This document shows positions 46,154-55,177 of a stretch of DNA of 64,000 nucleotides, one piece after another. The notes beneath the pieces were generated by a model. That model did no database searches and was not told the DNA's origin. It saw only the letters and a program-made list of their open reading frames with translations. Each line of letters opens with the position of its first letter. Within the stretch, counting starts at the first letter, position 1. The position numbers and the translations under genes were made by a program. The stretch is from RPQJ01 sp963823535 (lineage in GTDB: Bacteria; Pseudomonadota; Gammaproteobacteria; Steroidobacterales; Steroidobacteraceae): NCBI GenBank assembly GCA_963823535.1, contig CAWGLZ010000003.1, positions 124,001 through 188,000 of the forward strand, read 5' to 3'.

Positions 46154-46749
46154 TCGGTCATCTCCGCGGTCGACTGGCCGCGAAACATCCGCCGCAACTC
46201 GTCCTGGACGTGGGCGGGGTGGGCTACGAGGTCGAGGCGCCGATGTCGACCTTCTACGGCCTGCCGGCCGTCGGGGCGGAGGTGAGCCTGCACACCCATC
46301 TCGTCGTGCGCGAGGATGCCCACGTGCTCTTCGGCTTCGGCACCGAGCGCGAGCGCAGCCTGTTCCGCGAGCTGATCAAGGTCTCCGGGGTTGGCCCGCG
46401 CATCGGACTCGCCATACTTTCGGGCATCACCGTGGACGACTTTCACCGCTGCGTGGAGTCCCAGGACGTGGCGGCGATGGTTCGCGTGCCGGGCATCGGC
46501 CGCAAGACCGCCGAGCGGCTGGTGATCGAGATGCGGGATCGACTCAAGGTCCTCGGTGGCCCGGCCTTCGTCCCGGGCTCCGGTGCCGCGGCCGGAGCCA
46601 CCCCGAATCCCCAGTCGGAGGCGTTCAGCGCGCTGGTCGCCCTTGGCTACAAACCCGCCGAGGTCACCCGCCTGCTGCAGAAGGTGGACCCGGCCGTGGT
46701 GTCGACCGAGGAACTCATCCGCCACGCGCTGCGTGCCGCGGCGACCTGA
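46150..46749 (+). CDS. ruvA: Holliday junction protein RuvA
   Basis: Tetrameric DNA-binding subunit of the RuvAB branch-migration machine. The 199-residue protein has the N-terminal OB fold (MIGHLRGRLAAK), two helix-hairpin-helix motifs (VSGVGPRIGLAI, VPGIGRKTAERLVIEM) and the C-terminal RuvB-binding domain (FSALVALGYKPAEV). It follows ruvC and precedes ruvB by 17 bases. Confidence 0.97.
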   Translation: MIGHLRGRLAAKHPPQLVLDVGGVGYEVEAPMSTFYGLPAVGAEVSLHTHLVVREDAHVLFGFGTERERSLFRELIKVSGVGPRIGLAILSGITVDDFHRCVESQDVAAMVRVPGIGRKTAERLVIEMRDRLKVLGGPAFVPGSGAAAGATPNPQSEAFSALVALGYKPAEVTRLLQKVDPAVVSTEELIRHALRAAAT

Positions 46750-46766
46750 TGCGACGGTAAAACTGA

Positions 46767-47810
<1,044 letters not shown>

Positions 47811-47819
47811 GGATGAAGC

Positions 47820-48494
47820 ATGATCGGTGACCACTCGGCACTCGACCTGATCCTGCAGGCGAGCCTGATCGTCCAGTTCGTGATGGCGCTGCTCGCCGGG
47901 GCGTCCGTCGTCTCGTGGGCGATCATCCTCCGCAAGCGGCAACTGCTCAGGGCCGAGCGCGCGGCGGCCGACCGGTTCGAGGAGCAGTTCTGGTCCGGCG
48001 GTGATCTCGCGGCGCTGTACAAGGCCCTCGAGTCGGGTTCGCCGACCGGCATGGTCGGTGTTTTCGTCGCGGGTTTCCGCGAGTTCTCGCGGCTGCGCAA
48101 GCAGGTTGGCATCGCCGGCGGTCAACTCCTCGAGGGCAGCCGCCGCGCGATGCGCGTGGCCCAGCTGCGGGAGACGGACCGGCTCGAGGAGAATCTCTCG
48201 ACGCTGGCGACGATCGGCTCGACGAGTCCCTACGTGGGCCTGTTCGGGACCGTGTGGGGCATCATGAGCGCCTTCCAGGGGCTTGGGAACGTGCAGCAGG
48301 CCACACTGGCCATGGTCGCTCCCGGCATTGCCGAGGCCCTGATCGCCACGGCCATGGGCCTGTTCGCGGCCATTCCGGCGGTGGTCGCCTACAACCGTTA
48401 TGCGGACCAGGTGGGCCGGCTGGAGCTGCGGTATGACGCGTTCATGGAGGAGTTCTCCACCATCCTGCAGCGCCACGCCGGCGTCCAGGGCTGA
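47820..48494 (+). CDS. tolQ: Tol-Pal inner-membrane protein TolQ
   Basis: Proton-channel subunit of the TolQR motor (ExbB/MotA family), 224 residues. A first membrane helix near residues 15-38, then conserved STLATIGSTSPYVGLFGTVWGI and the third helix IAEALIATAMGLFAAIPAVVAYN. It energises TolA for outer-membrane constriction during division. Confidence 0.97.
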   Translation: MIGDHSALDLILQASLIVQFVMALLAGASVVSWAIILRKRQLLRAERAAADRFEEQFWSGGDLAALYKALESGSPTGMVGVFVAGFREFSRLRKQVGIAGGQLLEGSRRAMRVAQLRETDRLEENLSTLATIGSTSPYVGLFGTVWGIMSAFQGLGNVQQATLAMVAPGIAEALIATAMGLFAAIPAVVAYNRYADQVGRLELRYDAFMEEFSTILQRHAGVQG

Positions 48495-48497
48495 GCC

Positions 48498-48947
48498 ATG
48501 GCACAGGTCACGGGAGGCCGGGGACGGCGGCTGATGGGTGAGATCAACGTCGTGCCCTACATCGACGTCATGCTCGTGCTGCTGATCATCTTCATGGTGA
48601 CGGCGCCGCTCCTGAGCCAGGGCATCAAGGTGGACCTGCCGCAGGCGGCGGCTGAACCCATGCCGCCGGACATCGAGCCGCTGGTGCTGAGCATGGACGC
48701 GGACGCGGCCCTGTACCTGAACATCGGCGATCCGAACACGCCGCTCGAGCCCGAACGTGCCCTGGAACTGGCCTCGGCCGTGCTGCGGAGGGAACCTGAG
48801 CGTCCCGTGCTGGTCAAGGCAGACAGGACGGTGCAATACGGGCAGGTGGTGGAAGCAATGGCATTGCTGCAGCAGGCGGGCGCCGTCAAGGTCGGTTTCG
48901 CGACCGAGTCGCCGGCGAATTCGACCCGCAAGAGCGGAACGCGCTGA
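48498..48947 (+). CDS. tolR: Tol-Pal protein TolR
   Basis: A 149-residue ExbD-family protein with one membrane helix (MLVLLIIFMVTAPLL) preceded by the functional Asp in VVPYIDVM, and a periplasmic domain. It lies 3 bases after tolQ and 3 before tolA. Confidence 0.97.
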   Translation: MAQVTGGRGRRLMGEINVVPYIDVMLVLLIIFMVTAPLLSQGIKVDLPQAAAEPMPPDIEPLVLSMDADAALYLNIGDPNTPLEPERALELASAVLRREPERPVLVKADRTVQYGQVVEAMALLQQAGAVKVGFATESPANSTRKSGTR

Positions 48948-48950
48948 ACG

Positions 48951-49847
48951 ATGCCCGGCTTCTTCCAACAGCACCTGCGCCCGCTGGCAGGGTCCGCGGG
49001 CCTGCATCTGCTGCTGCTCGCGCTGCTGGCCGGTGCGGCGCTGCGCTGGACGTCCCCGCAGCCGCCCGTCGAACTCGCGATCGAAGGGTATGTGGCCGAG
49101 GTGCCCAAGTCGGTGAAGGCACTGCCCGATCCCATGGCCGCGCCGGTTGCCAGGACTCCCGAGCCCGTCGAGGTTCCCCCGGAGCCGGTCGAGCGCGTTG
49201 AGCCGGCGGCCGAGCCGCCTGATCGCAGCGCGGAAATGGCCGCGCAGGCGGAGCGGGACGCGCAGGCCGAGCGCGATCGGCAGGTCGCTGAGCGCGCGGC
49301 ACAGGAGCGCGACGCACAACTGGCGCGCGAGCAGGCCGCCGCGGAGCAGCGCCGGGCCGAGGAATCGGAACGCCGGCGGGCGGCCGAGGCCGAGGCGAAG
49401 CGCAAGGCGGCGGAAGACGAGGCGCGGCGCAAGACCGAGGCGGCAGAGGCGAAGCGCAAGGCCGAAGAACAGGCCAAGGCCGAGCGTGAGGCCCAGCTGC
49501 GGGCGGATCGCGAGGCGGCCCTCCAGCGCAGCCTCGCCGCCGAGGAAGAGGCGGCCGCCCTGGCGAAGTCGGGCGTGATGGACGAGTATCGGATGCTCCT
49601 GGTGCAGACGATCGAGCGCAGCTGGATCCGGCCGCCGTCGGCGCGTGCGGGCCTCGAATGTACCCTGTACGTCACGCAGGCTCCGGGGGGCACGGTGGTC
49701 GACGTGAAGCTCGGTCCCTGCAACGGCGACCAGGCGGTGCGCGAGTCGATCACGAACGCCGTCTACCGGGCCTCGCCGCTGCCGGCGCCGCGCGACCCGC
49801 GCGCGTTCGAGCGGCGCCTCGAAATCGTGTTCAAGCCGACGGAATAG
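48951..49847 (+). CDS. tolA: Tol-Pal protein TolA
   Basis: Links the inner-membrane motor to TolB/Pal. The 298-residue protein has one N-terminal membrane helix (about residues 13-33), a Pro/Glu-rich stretch, a long Ala/Glu/Lys/Arg coiled coil (about residues 85-205) and a C-terminal TolA domain with the invariant Cys pair in LECTLYVTQAPGG and KLGPCNGDQ. It is shorter than E. coli TolA (421) mainly in the helical domain. Confidence 0.95.
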   Translation: MPGFFQQHLRPLAGSAGLHLLLLALLAGAALRWTSPQPPVELAIEGYVAEVPKSVKALPDPMAAPVARTPEPVEVPPEPVERVEPAAEPPDRSAEMAAQAERDAQAERDRQVAERAAQERDAQLAREQAAAEQRRAEESERRRAAEAEAKRKAAEDEARRKTEAAEAKRKAEEQAKAEREAQLRADREAALQRSLAAEEEAAALAKSGVMDEYRMLLVQTIERSWIRPPSARAGLECTLYVTQAPGGTVVDVKLGPCNGDQAVRESITNAVYRASPLPAPRDPRAFERRLEIVFKPTE

Positions 49848-49855
49848 GGGTTGCA

Positions 49856-51178
49856 ATGCAAGTGATGCTCGCGGGCTTTCATCGATACGGCCTCCTGCCG
49901 GGACTGCTGGCGCTGGGGCTGCTCCTCGCGGCCTCTCCGGGCCATGCCCAGCTGCGCCTCGACATCACGCAGGGCGTGCGCGATGCGGTACCGATCGCGG
50001 TGGTGCCGTTCGGCGGCCAGGCCGAGGGCGGCGCAGTGGATGTCGCGGCCGTCATTGCCAACGACCTGCAGATGAGTGGCCGGTTCGCGCCCCTCGAGCG
50101 TGCCGACCTGGTTGCGCGACCGACCTCGGGCGCGGACATCCGCTTCGAGGACTGGCGCCTGCTCAAGTCGGACTTCATCGTGGTCGGTCGCATCGAGCCC
50201 GCTGCCACGGGCCTCACGGTCGTCTTCGAACTCTTCAACGTGCGCACCGGCGCGTCACTTCTGGCCCAGCGACTGCCCTCGAGCGAGCGCGGATTGCGGG
50301 TGACGGCCCACCGCGTCGCCGACCTCGTCTTCGAGCGCCTCACCGGTATCCCGGGAGCCTTTTCGACCCGCATCGCCTACGTCACCATGGACGGGCGGCC
50401 GCCCTCCCAGCGCTACCGGCTGGTCGTGGCGGATGCGGATGGCCACAACCCCCGCACGGCCATGGAGTCGGGCGAACCGATCATGTCGCCGGCCTGGTCG
50501 CCCGACGGGCAGAACCTGGCCTACGTCTCGTTCGAGGGCAAGGCGTCCGCGGTCTACGTGCAGCGTCTCGCCACCGGCGAACGTCGTCGCGTGTCGGCGC
50601 GGGCGGGCATCAACGGCGCGCCCGCGTGGTCACCGGACGGGCGCCGGCTGGCCCTCACGCTGTCGCGTGACGGGAATCTCGACCTCTATACGCTTGACCT
50701 GGCGACACAGACGCTCACGCGGGTGACCTCCGACGATGCGATCGACACCGAGCCCGAGTGGTCGCAGGACGGCCGCGCCCTGTATTTCACCTCGGACCGG
50801 TCCGGGAACGCCCAGGTCTACCGCGTCGCGCTGGACGCGGCCCGCAAGGCGGAGCGCCTGACGTTCATGAACGGCTACAACGCCCGCCCGCGCCTGTCGC
50901 CGGACGGCAAGGAACTCGCCCTGGTGACGCTGGACCGCGGCGGCTACCGGATCGCCGTGATGGAACTCGCCTCGGGGAACCTGCGGGTGCTCACCGACGC
51001 GCGCCAGGACGAATCGCCGAGCTTCGCGCCGAACGGTGCCATGCTGATCTACGCCACCCGGGACCGTGGCCGGGGAGCGCTCGCCATCGTCTCCTCGGAC
51101 GGTCGCTTCAAGCAGCGGCTGAGCTCGGACCAGGGCGACGTACGCGAGCCGGCCTGGTCGCCGTTCGTCCAGCCGTGA
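49856..51178 (+). CDS. tolB: Periplasmic Tol-Pal beta-propeller TolB
   Basis: A 440-residue protein with a signal peptide (cleavage after SPGHA) and a C-terminal six-bladed propeller of WSPDG/LSPDG repeats (e.g. PAWSPDGQNLAY, PAWSPDGRRLAL, RLSPDGKELAL). TolB binds Pal and TolA. ATG 49856 starts the signal peptide; the open frame upstream lies within tolA. Confidence 0.96.
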   Translation: MQVMLAGFHRYGLLPGLLALGLLLAASPGHAQLRLDITQGVRDAVPIAVVPFGGQAEGGAVDVAAVIANDLQMSGRFAPLERADLVARPTSGADIRFEDWRLLKSDFIVVGRIEPAATGLTVVFELFNVRTGASLLAQRLPSSERGLRVTAHRVADLVFERLTGIPGAFSTRIAYVTMDGRPPSQRYRLVVADADGHNPRTAMESGEPIMSPAWSPDGQNLAYVSFEGKASAVYVQRLATGERRRVSARAGINGAPAWSPDGRRLALTLSRDGNLDLYTLDLATQTLTRVTSDDAIDTEPEWSQDGRALYFTSDRSGNAQVYRVALDAARKAERLTFMNGYNARPRLSPDGKELALVTLDRGGYRIAVMELASGNLRVLTDARQDESPSFAPNGAMLIYATRDRGRGALAIVSSDGRFKQRLSSDQGDVREPAWSPFVQP

Positions 51179-51269
51179 TGAACCGTTGCGGGCGTTGTGG
51201 TACAAGGCGCGCACTTCCTGCCGGCCGTGCCGGCCTATGCCAGAGCTTGAGTTCAGGAGTCACACAGTC

Positions 51270-51803
51270 ATGAAGCGCATGCAGTTCCTCGCCGTCGCGT
51301 TGCTGGCCCTGGGCCTCGCGGCCTGCCAGAAGCCCACGCAGACGAAGCCGGAGGAGGGAGCCGGCGCCGCCGTCGACGGCGGGGGCGCAGCCACCAGCGG
51401 GATCGGCGCGGAGGGCGCCGGCGCGGGCGCCTCGAGCCTGACGCCGCAGCAGCAGGCGCTGGCCGAGCTGCAGCAGAAGAGCATCGTCTACTTCGACTAC
51501 GACAGCAGCGAGATCCGCCCCGAGTACGTGCCGCTGGTCGCCGCGCACGCCGCGTACCTCGTCAAGTACCCGAGCGCTCGCGTGCGTCTCGAGGGACATA
51601 CCGACGAGCGGGGATCGCGCGAGTACAACATCGGCCTCGGCGAGCGCCGGGCCCAGACTGTCCGGCGTGCGCTGCTGGTGCAGGGCGTGGCGGAGGCGCA
51701 GATCGCGACCGTCAGCTACGGCGAGGAGCGTCCGGCCGTCGAAGGCTCGGACGATCCTGCGTATGCGCAGAACCGGCGCGTCGAGCTCGTTCACGCCCAG
51801 TGA
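51270..51803 (+). CDS. pal: Peptidoglycan-associated lipoprotein Pal
   Basis: Outer-membrane lipoprotein that binds peptidoglycan. The 177-residue protein has a lipobox LAAC (Cys19), a Gly/Ala-rich linker and the OmpA-like domain with VYFDYDSSEIRPEY and LEGHTDERGSREYNIGLGERRA, which includes the diaminopimelate-binding Asp and Arg. AGGAG precedes the ATG. Confidence 0.97.
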   Translation: MKRMQFLAVALLALGLAACQKPTQTKPEEGAGAAVDGGGAATSGIGAEGAGAGASSLTPQQQALAELQQKSIVYFDYDSSEIRPEYVPLVAAHAAYLVKYPSARVRLEGHTDERGSREYNIGLGERRAQTVRRALLVQGVAEAQIATVSYGEERPAVEGSDDPAYAQNRRVELVHAQ

Positions 51804-51810
51804 GCCGACG

Positions 51811-52566
51811 ATGAATACCCGCTCGGCCATCGTCATCGTGATGTCGGCGCTGCTGTTGCCGGGCGCGGTTGCCTTCGGCCGCACCGCGAGCAACAAGGAC
51901 CTCGAGGTGCGAGCCAACGAGCTTGACGCACGGCTCAGTACCGTCGAGCGCGCCAACCAGAGCCTGGTGCCGATGCAGCAGAAGATCGAGGCGGCACGGT
52001 CCGAACTGCGGACGCTGAAGGGCCAGATCGAGGAGGCGCGGCACGATCTCGAGACGCTCAGGCAGCAGCAGCGGGATCTCTACGCGGACCTCGACCGGCG
52101 GCTGCTGCTCATCGAGCATGGCGCGACGCCGGCCGGTACCGCGACCGGCGAGCCGCCGTCGGAAGCCGACATCCGCAACCAGGACGAGGCGACGGTGTAC
52201 GGTGACTCCTTCGCTGCCCTGAAGGCCGGCCGCTACGAGGAGGCGATCCGCGGATTCCAGGTCTACCTCACCAAGTACCCGGACGGCCCGCGTGCCGACA
52301 ACGCGTCCTACTGGCTGGGCGAGGCCCAGTACGTGCAGAAGGACTACGAGGCCGCGCTCAAGTCCTTCCAGACCGTGCTCGACCGCTTCCCGGACTCGCG
52401 CAAGGCCGGCGATGCACTGCTCAAGGTGGGGTTCTGCCAGTACGAGCTGAAGGCGTTCCGCAACGCGCGGGAGACCCTGGAGCGCGTGGAACGGGCGTAC
52501 CCGGGCACGGACGCGGCCCGGCTGGCGGCCGAGCGGCTCGCGAGGATGGACGTCGAACGACGGTGA
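51811..52566 (+). CDS. cpoB: Cell division coordinator CpoB (YbgF)
   Basis: Periplasmic TPR protein that links Tol-Pal to PBP1B during division. The 251-residue protein has a signal peptide, a coiled-coil trimerisation helix (about residues 25-100) and a TPR domain (YGDSFAALKAGRYEEAIRGFQ, YWLGEAQYVQKDYEAALKSFQ). It is seven bases after pal; its stop overlaps the queE start. Confidence 0.94.
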   Translation: MNTRSAIVIVMSALLLPGAVAFGRTASNKDLEVRANELDARLSTVERANQSLVPMQQKIEAARSELRTLKGQIEEARHDLETLRQQQRDLYADLDRRLLLIEHGATPAGTATGEPPSEADIRNQDEATVYGDSFAALKAGRYEEAIRGFQVYLTKYPDGPRADNASYWLGEAQYVQKDYEAALKSFQTVLDRFPDSRKAGDALLKVGFCQYELKAFRNARETLERVERAYPGTDAARLAAERLARMDVERR

Positions 52567-53204
52567 GCCGCCTCAAGGTCACCGAGACCTTCGTCTCGAT
52601 CCAGGGCGAGGCAGACGCCGTCGGCTGGCCGAGCCTGTTCATCCGCCTCACGGGCTGTCCCCTGCGCTGCGTGTACTGCGACACGCAGTACGCCTTCCAC
52701 GGCGGCGAATGGCAGACCGTGGAGCAGCTCGTCGACGTCGCGCGTGGCAGCGGCGTTCGCCACGTCTGCGTCACCGGAGGCGAGCCCCTGGCACAGAAAG
52801 CGTGCCTCGCCCTGCTCGCGGCCCTGTGCGACGCGGGCTTTTCCGTCTCCCTGGAGACGAGTGGTGCGATGGACGTCACTCCGGTCGACCCGCGGGTCAG
52901 CCGCGTCGTTGACCTGAAGACGCCGGGATCGGGAGAGGTTGCGCGCAATCGCCTCGACAACCTCGACATCCTCACCGACCGCGACCAGGTCAAGATCGTG
53001 GTGTGCTCGCGCGAGGACTACGAGTGGGCGCGCGCGCTCATCCGCAGCCATGCGGGATCGCTCGCGAGCCCGGTGCTGCTGTCGCCGAGCTGGGGACAGC
53101 TCGAGGCGCGCGACCTCGCGGAGTGGATCCTGGCGGATCGACTCGACGTCCGGCTGCAGGTCCAGCTCCACAAGTATCTGTGGGGCAACGAGCCCGGCCG
53201 ATGA
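52563..53204 (+). CDS. queE: 7-carboxy-7-deazaguanine synthase QueE
   Basis: Radical SAM enzyme of queuosine biosynthesis that converts CPH4 to CDG. The 213-residue protein has the start TETFVSIQGEAD, the cluster motif CPLRCVYCDTQ (CxxxCxxC) and VTGGEPLAQK. GTG start overlaps the cpoB stop by four bases. It depends on a [4Fe-4S] cluster. Confidence 0.95.
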   Translation: MSRLKVTETFVSIQGEADAVGWPSLFIRLTGCPLRCVYCDTQYAFHGGEWQTVEQLVDVARGSGVRHVCVTGGEPLAQKACLALLAALCDAGFSVSLETSGAMDVTPVDPRVSRVVDLKTPGSGEVARNRLDNLDILTDRDQVKIVVCSREDYEWARALIRSHAGSLASPVLLSPSWGQLEARDLAEWILADRLDVRLQVQLHKYLWGNEPGR

Positions 53205-53914
53205 ACACAACATCCGCCATGGAATCCCGAGAGCGCGAAGACCGGCCACCCGCGGTGGTGCTGGTGTCGGGTGGACTCGATTCGGCCACCTGCCTCGCGA
53301 TCGCGCGGACCGAGGGGTACGCGTGTCATGCGCTCAGCTTCGCGTACGGCCAGCGGCATCTGGCGGAACTCGCGGCGGCGCGGCGCGTCGCCGGCTCGCT
53401 CGGCGCCGTCGACCACCGCGTGATGAACATCGATCTCGCCGCGTTTGGCGGCTCGGCGCTCACGGATCGCGGGATCGCCGTCCCCGAAGGGCCGACGACC
53501 GGGATCCCGGTCACGTACGTGCCCGCGCGAAACACGGTGTTCCTGTCCCTGGCGCTCGCCTGGAGCGAAGTTCTCGGGGCCCACGACATCTTCATCGGCG
53601 TCAATGCCGTGGATTACTCCGGCTACCCGGACTGCCGGCCGGAGTTCATCGAGGCGTTCGAGCGTCTGGCGAATCTCGCGACGCGGGCGGGAGTCGAGGA
53701 CGGAGAGCGGCTCAGGATCCGCGCACCGCTCGTGTCCCTGAGCAAGGCGGACATCATCCGCCGTGGGATCGACCTGGGCGTCGATTACTCGCTCACGGTG
53801 TCGTGCTACCAGGCCGACGACGCCGGCCGCGCCTGCGGGCGCTGCGACGCCTGTCGACTGCGTCGGGAAGGCTTCGCGGCGGCCGGCGTGCCCGATCCGA
53901 CGCCCTATCGGTGA
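53201..53914 (+). CDS. queC: 7-cyano-7-deazaguanine synthase QueC
   Basis: ATP-dependent enzyme that makes preQ0 from CDG and ammonia. The 237-residue protein has the PP-loop LVSGGLDSATCLA, YVPARNTVFLSLALAW, and the zinc site with Cys in SCYQAD and CGRCDACRLR. Start overlaps queE by four bases; an internal ATG at 53219 is also possible. tRNA-Lys follows after about 40 bases. Confidence 0.96.
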   Translation: MNTTSAMESREREDRPPAVVLVSGGLDSATCLAIARTEGYACHALSFAYGQRHLAELAAARRVAGSLGAVDHRVMNIDLAAFGGSALTDRGIAVPEGPTTGIPVTYVPARNTVFLSLALAWSEVLGAHDIFIGVNAVDYSGYPDCRPEFIEAFERLANLATRAGVEDGERLRIRAPLVSLSKADIIRRGIDLGVDYSLTVSCYQADDAGRACGRCDACRLRREGFAAAGVPDPTPYR

Positions 53915-53933
53915 TCCGCGGGGGGCGATCCGG

Positions 53934-53939
53934 TATCAT
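53934..53939 (+). promoter_or_regulatory. Candidate -10 element (TATCAT) for tRNA-Lys
   Basis: TATCAT with a GCGCGCCC discriminator 18 bases before the tRNA, as for the tRNA-Ala promoter. Confidence 0.55.
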
Positions 53940-53957
53940 GCGCGCCCTTGCCTGGGC

Positions 53958-54033
53958 GGGCCGTTAGCTCAGTCGGTAGAGCAGCTGGCTTTTAACCAGT
54001 TGGTCGCTGGTTCGAATCCAGCACGGCCCACCA
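53958..54033 (+). tRNA. tRNA-Lys (anticodon TTT)
   Basis: 76 bases with encoded CCA. Acceptor GGGCCGT/ACGGCCC, anticodon loop CTTTTAA with TTT at 53991-53993. Its position after queC in the tol-pal cluster is also seen in other gammaproteobacteria. No terminator hairpin is obvious downstream. Confidence 0.96.
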
Positions 54034-54375
54034 ATTCAATGGGTTAGGCGCGATTTCTCTTCACATTTAGAGGAGTGACGTGCGGCCGGCGCCGCCAGCG
54101 CGCGTGACTCGGATTCGCGGAACGGCAATACCGATGATTGCCACGCCCTCGGGCACGCCCGGCGTCTGGCCGCATCGGGCGCGTTCAATGTCGGGCGCAT
54201 GCATTACTCGCCTGCCTCGACAGGACGGTGGCCCTGATCCACCGACAGTTGACCGCGGAGCGTCCGCCGTGAGCCGGCCGCGTGCCGGGCATCGGTGTTC
54301 CGTGACCAGCCTCACGCCGCAGTCGGGCAACGGGTCGCTAGACTTCGGCGGACCCCAAACACGAGGTTCTCTGCC
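54034..54375. other. Intergenic region without a recognisable gene
   Basis: About 340 bases between tRNA-Lys and the CigR-like gene. A GTG-initiated plus-strand frame at 54080 (104 codons) has an AGGAG just upstream, but its product is low-complexity, unlike any family I know and overlaps the cigR-like promoter and start. I see only a -10-like TAGACT near the end (54339-54344). Confidence 0.5.
54339..54344 (+). promoter_or_regulatory. Candidate -10 element (TAGACT) for the CigR-like gene
   Basis: GCTAGACTTCGGCGG, the same pattern as before sucA, 32 bases upstream of the GTG start. Confidence 0.45.
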
Positions 54376-54768
54376 GTGGGCATTCGTCAACTGATCTGTG
54401 CGTGTTCCGTTGCCGCCCTGCTCACGCCAGCACTGGCGTCGGCGGACGTATCGGTCGTCTTCAGCAAGGACGAGATCTCGATCATCCAGGACTACTACTC
54501 CGCGCACGCCGGTGACTCCGGCAAGAACACCAGCAAGAACTCCAGCAAGCAGAAGGGCAAGCCCCTGCCTCCCGGCATCGCCAAGAACCTGGCGAGGGGC
54601 AAGCCGCTGCCGCCGGGCATCGCCAAGAAGAGTTTGCCAGGCGATCTGGCGCGTCAGTTGCCCCCGGTACGCAGTGGCTACGAACGGATCATCGTCGACG
54701 GCCGCGTGCTGCTGGTCGAAACGGCAACGCAGATGATCCACGACGTGCTGATGGACGCGATGTTCTGA
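54376..54768 (+). CDS. CigR/RcnB-like exported protein
   Basis: A 130-residue exported protein: signal peptide (about residues 1-23, ending in LASA), a linker rich in Ser/Lys/Asn with a repeated motif KPLPPGIAKNLARG / KPLPPGIAKKSLPG (about residues 70-95), and a conserved C-terminal domain YERIIVDGRVLLVETATQMIHDVL (split here after VDGRVLL). The repeat plus this C-terminus match proteins annotated as anti-virulence regulator CigR or RcnB-like. GTG start with GAGG nine bases upstream. The molecular role in this organism is unknown. Confidence 0.8.
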   Translation: MGIRQLICACSVAALLTPALASADVSVVFSKDEISIIQDYYSAHAGDSGKNTSKNSSKQKGKPLPPGIAKNLARGKPLPPGIAKKSLPGDLARQLPPVRSGYERIIVDGRVLLVETATQMIHDVLMDAMF

Positions 54769-55177
54769 TCGGCGGCCTCGGGACGCGCGTCCCGGGCCAC
54801 CCGCGCTGACCGGGCTACTCCTGCATCCGTGATACAGCATCCGGATGAGCAGCCGTACGCCGTCGTGCTCCTCGAGTTCGAAGTATCGCGGCGCTGAGCG
54901 GGCTGCACATGCCGGATCAGCCGGACGTGCGAGGCCGCGGTCGAACAGCTGCGTGGCCGCATGTCGCGACCGAGGAACGGTGTCGCGAACTTCCGGTCCA
55001 TCAGCAGATTGTCCGCAGGGCCTGGACCGACTGCGGGCTCGACGCATGCTGCCCGAGGATGCCCGGGCGATGACGCCGGGTGACGCCGGGTGGCAGGTTG
55101 GCATGTTGCGCCGCAACTACAGTACCATCGCGCCCCTTCAGTTTCATTTGAAACGAATTTCCCCGGGGGACCCCGTC
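54769..55177. other. Intergenic region before hpd, no gene recognised
   Basis: About 410 bases. Long open frames cross it on both strands, as expected at this G+C, but none has a family motif or a good start. The 3' end carries the hpd promoter region: TACAGT near 55119 and an inverted repeat at 55141-55154. A short reading FELEEHDGVRLLIRM on the minus strand (about 54895-54850) looks protein-like but is too short to assign. Confidence 0.5.
55141..55154. promoter_or_regulatory. Inverted repeat, candidate operator of the tyrosine catabolic operon
   Basis: GTTTCA-TT-TGAAAC, a perfect 6-bp inverted repeat with a 2-base centre, 24 bases before the hpd ATG and just after the likely promoter. AT-rich in a GC-rich context. 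It could bind a repressor of aromatic catabolism; which one is unknown. Confidence 0.5.

Noticed and set aside
54080..54394. Plus-strand frame with AGGAG before a GTG after tRNA-Lys
   Set aside because: Low-complexity product, no family, and it overlaps the promoter and start of the CigR-like gene. Kept only as a remark.
54067..55116. Minus-strand frame of 349 codons over the CigR-like gene and both spacers
   Set aside because: No recognisable domain, poor start, and it opposes a gene with signal peptide and conserved C-terminus.
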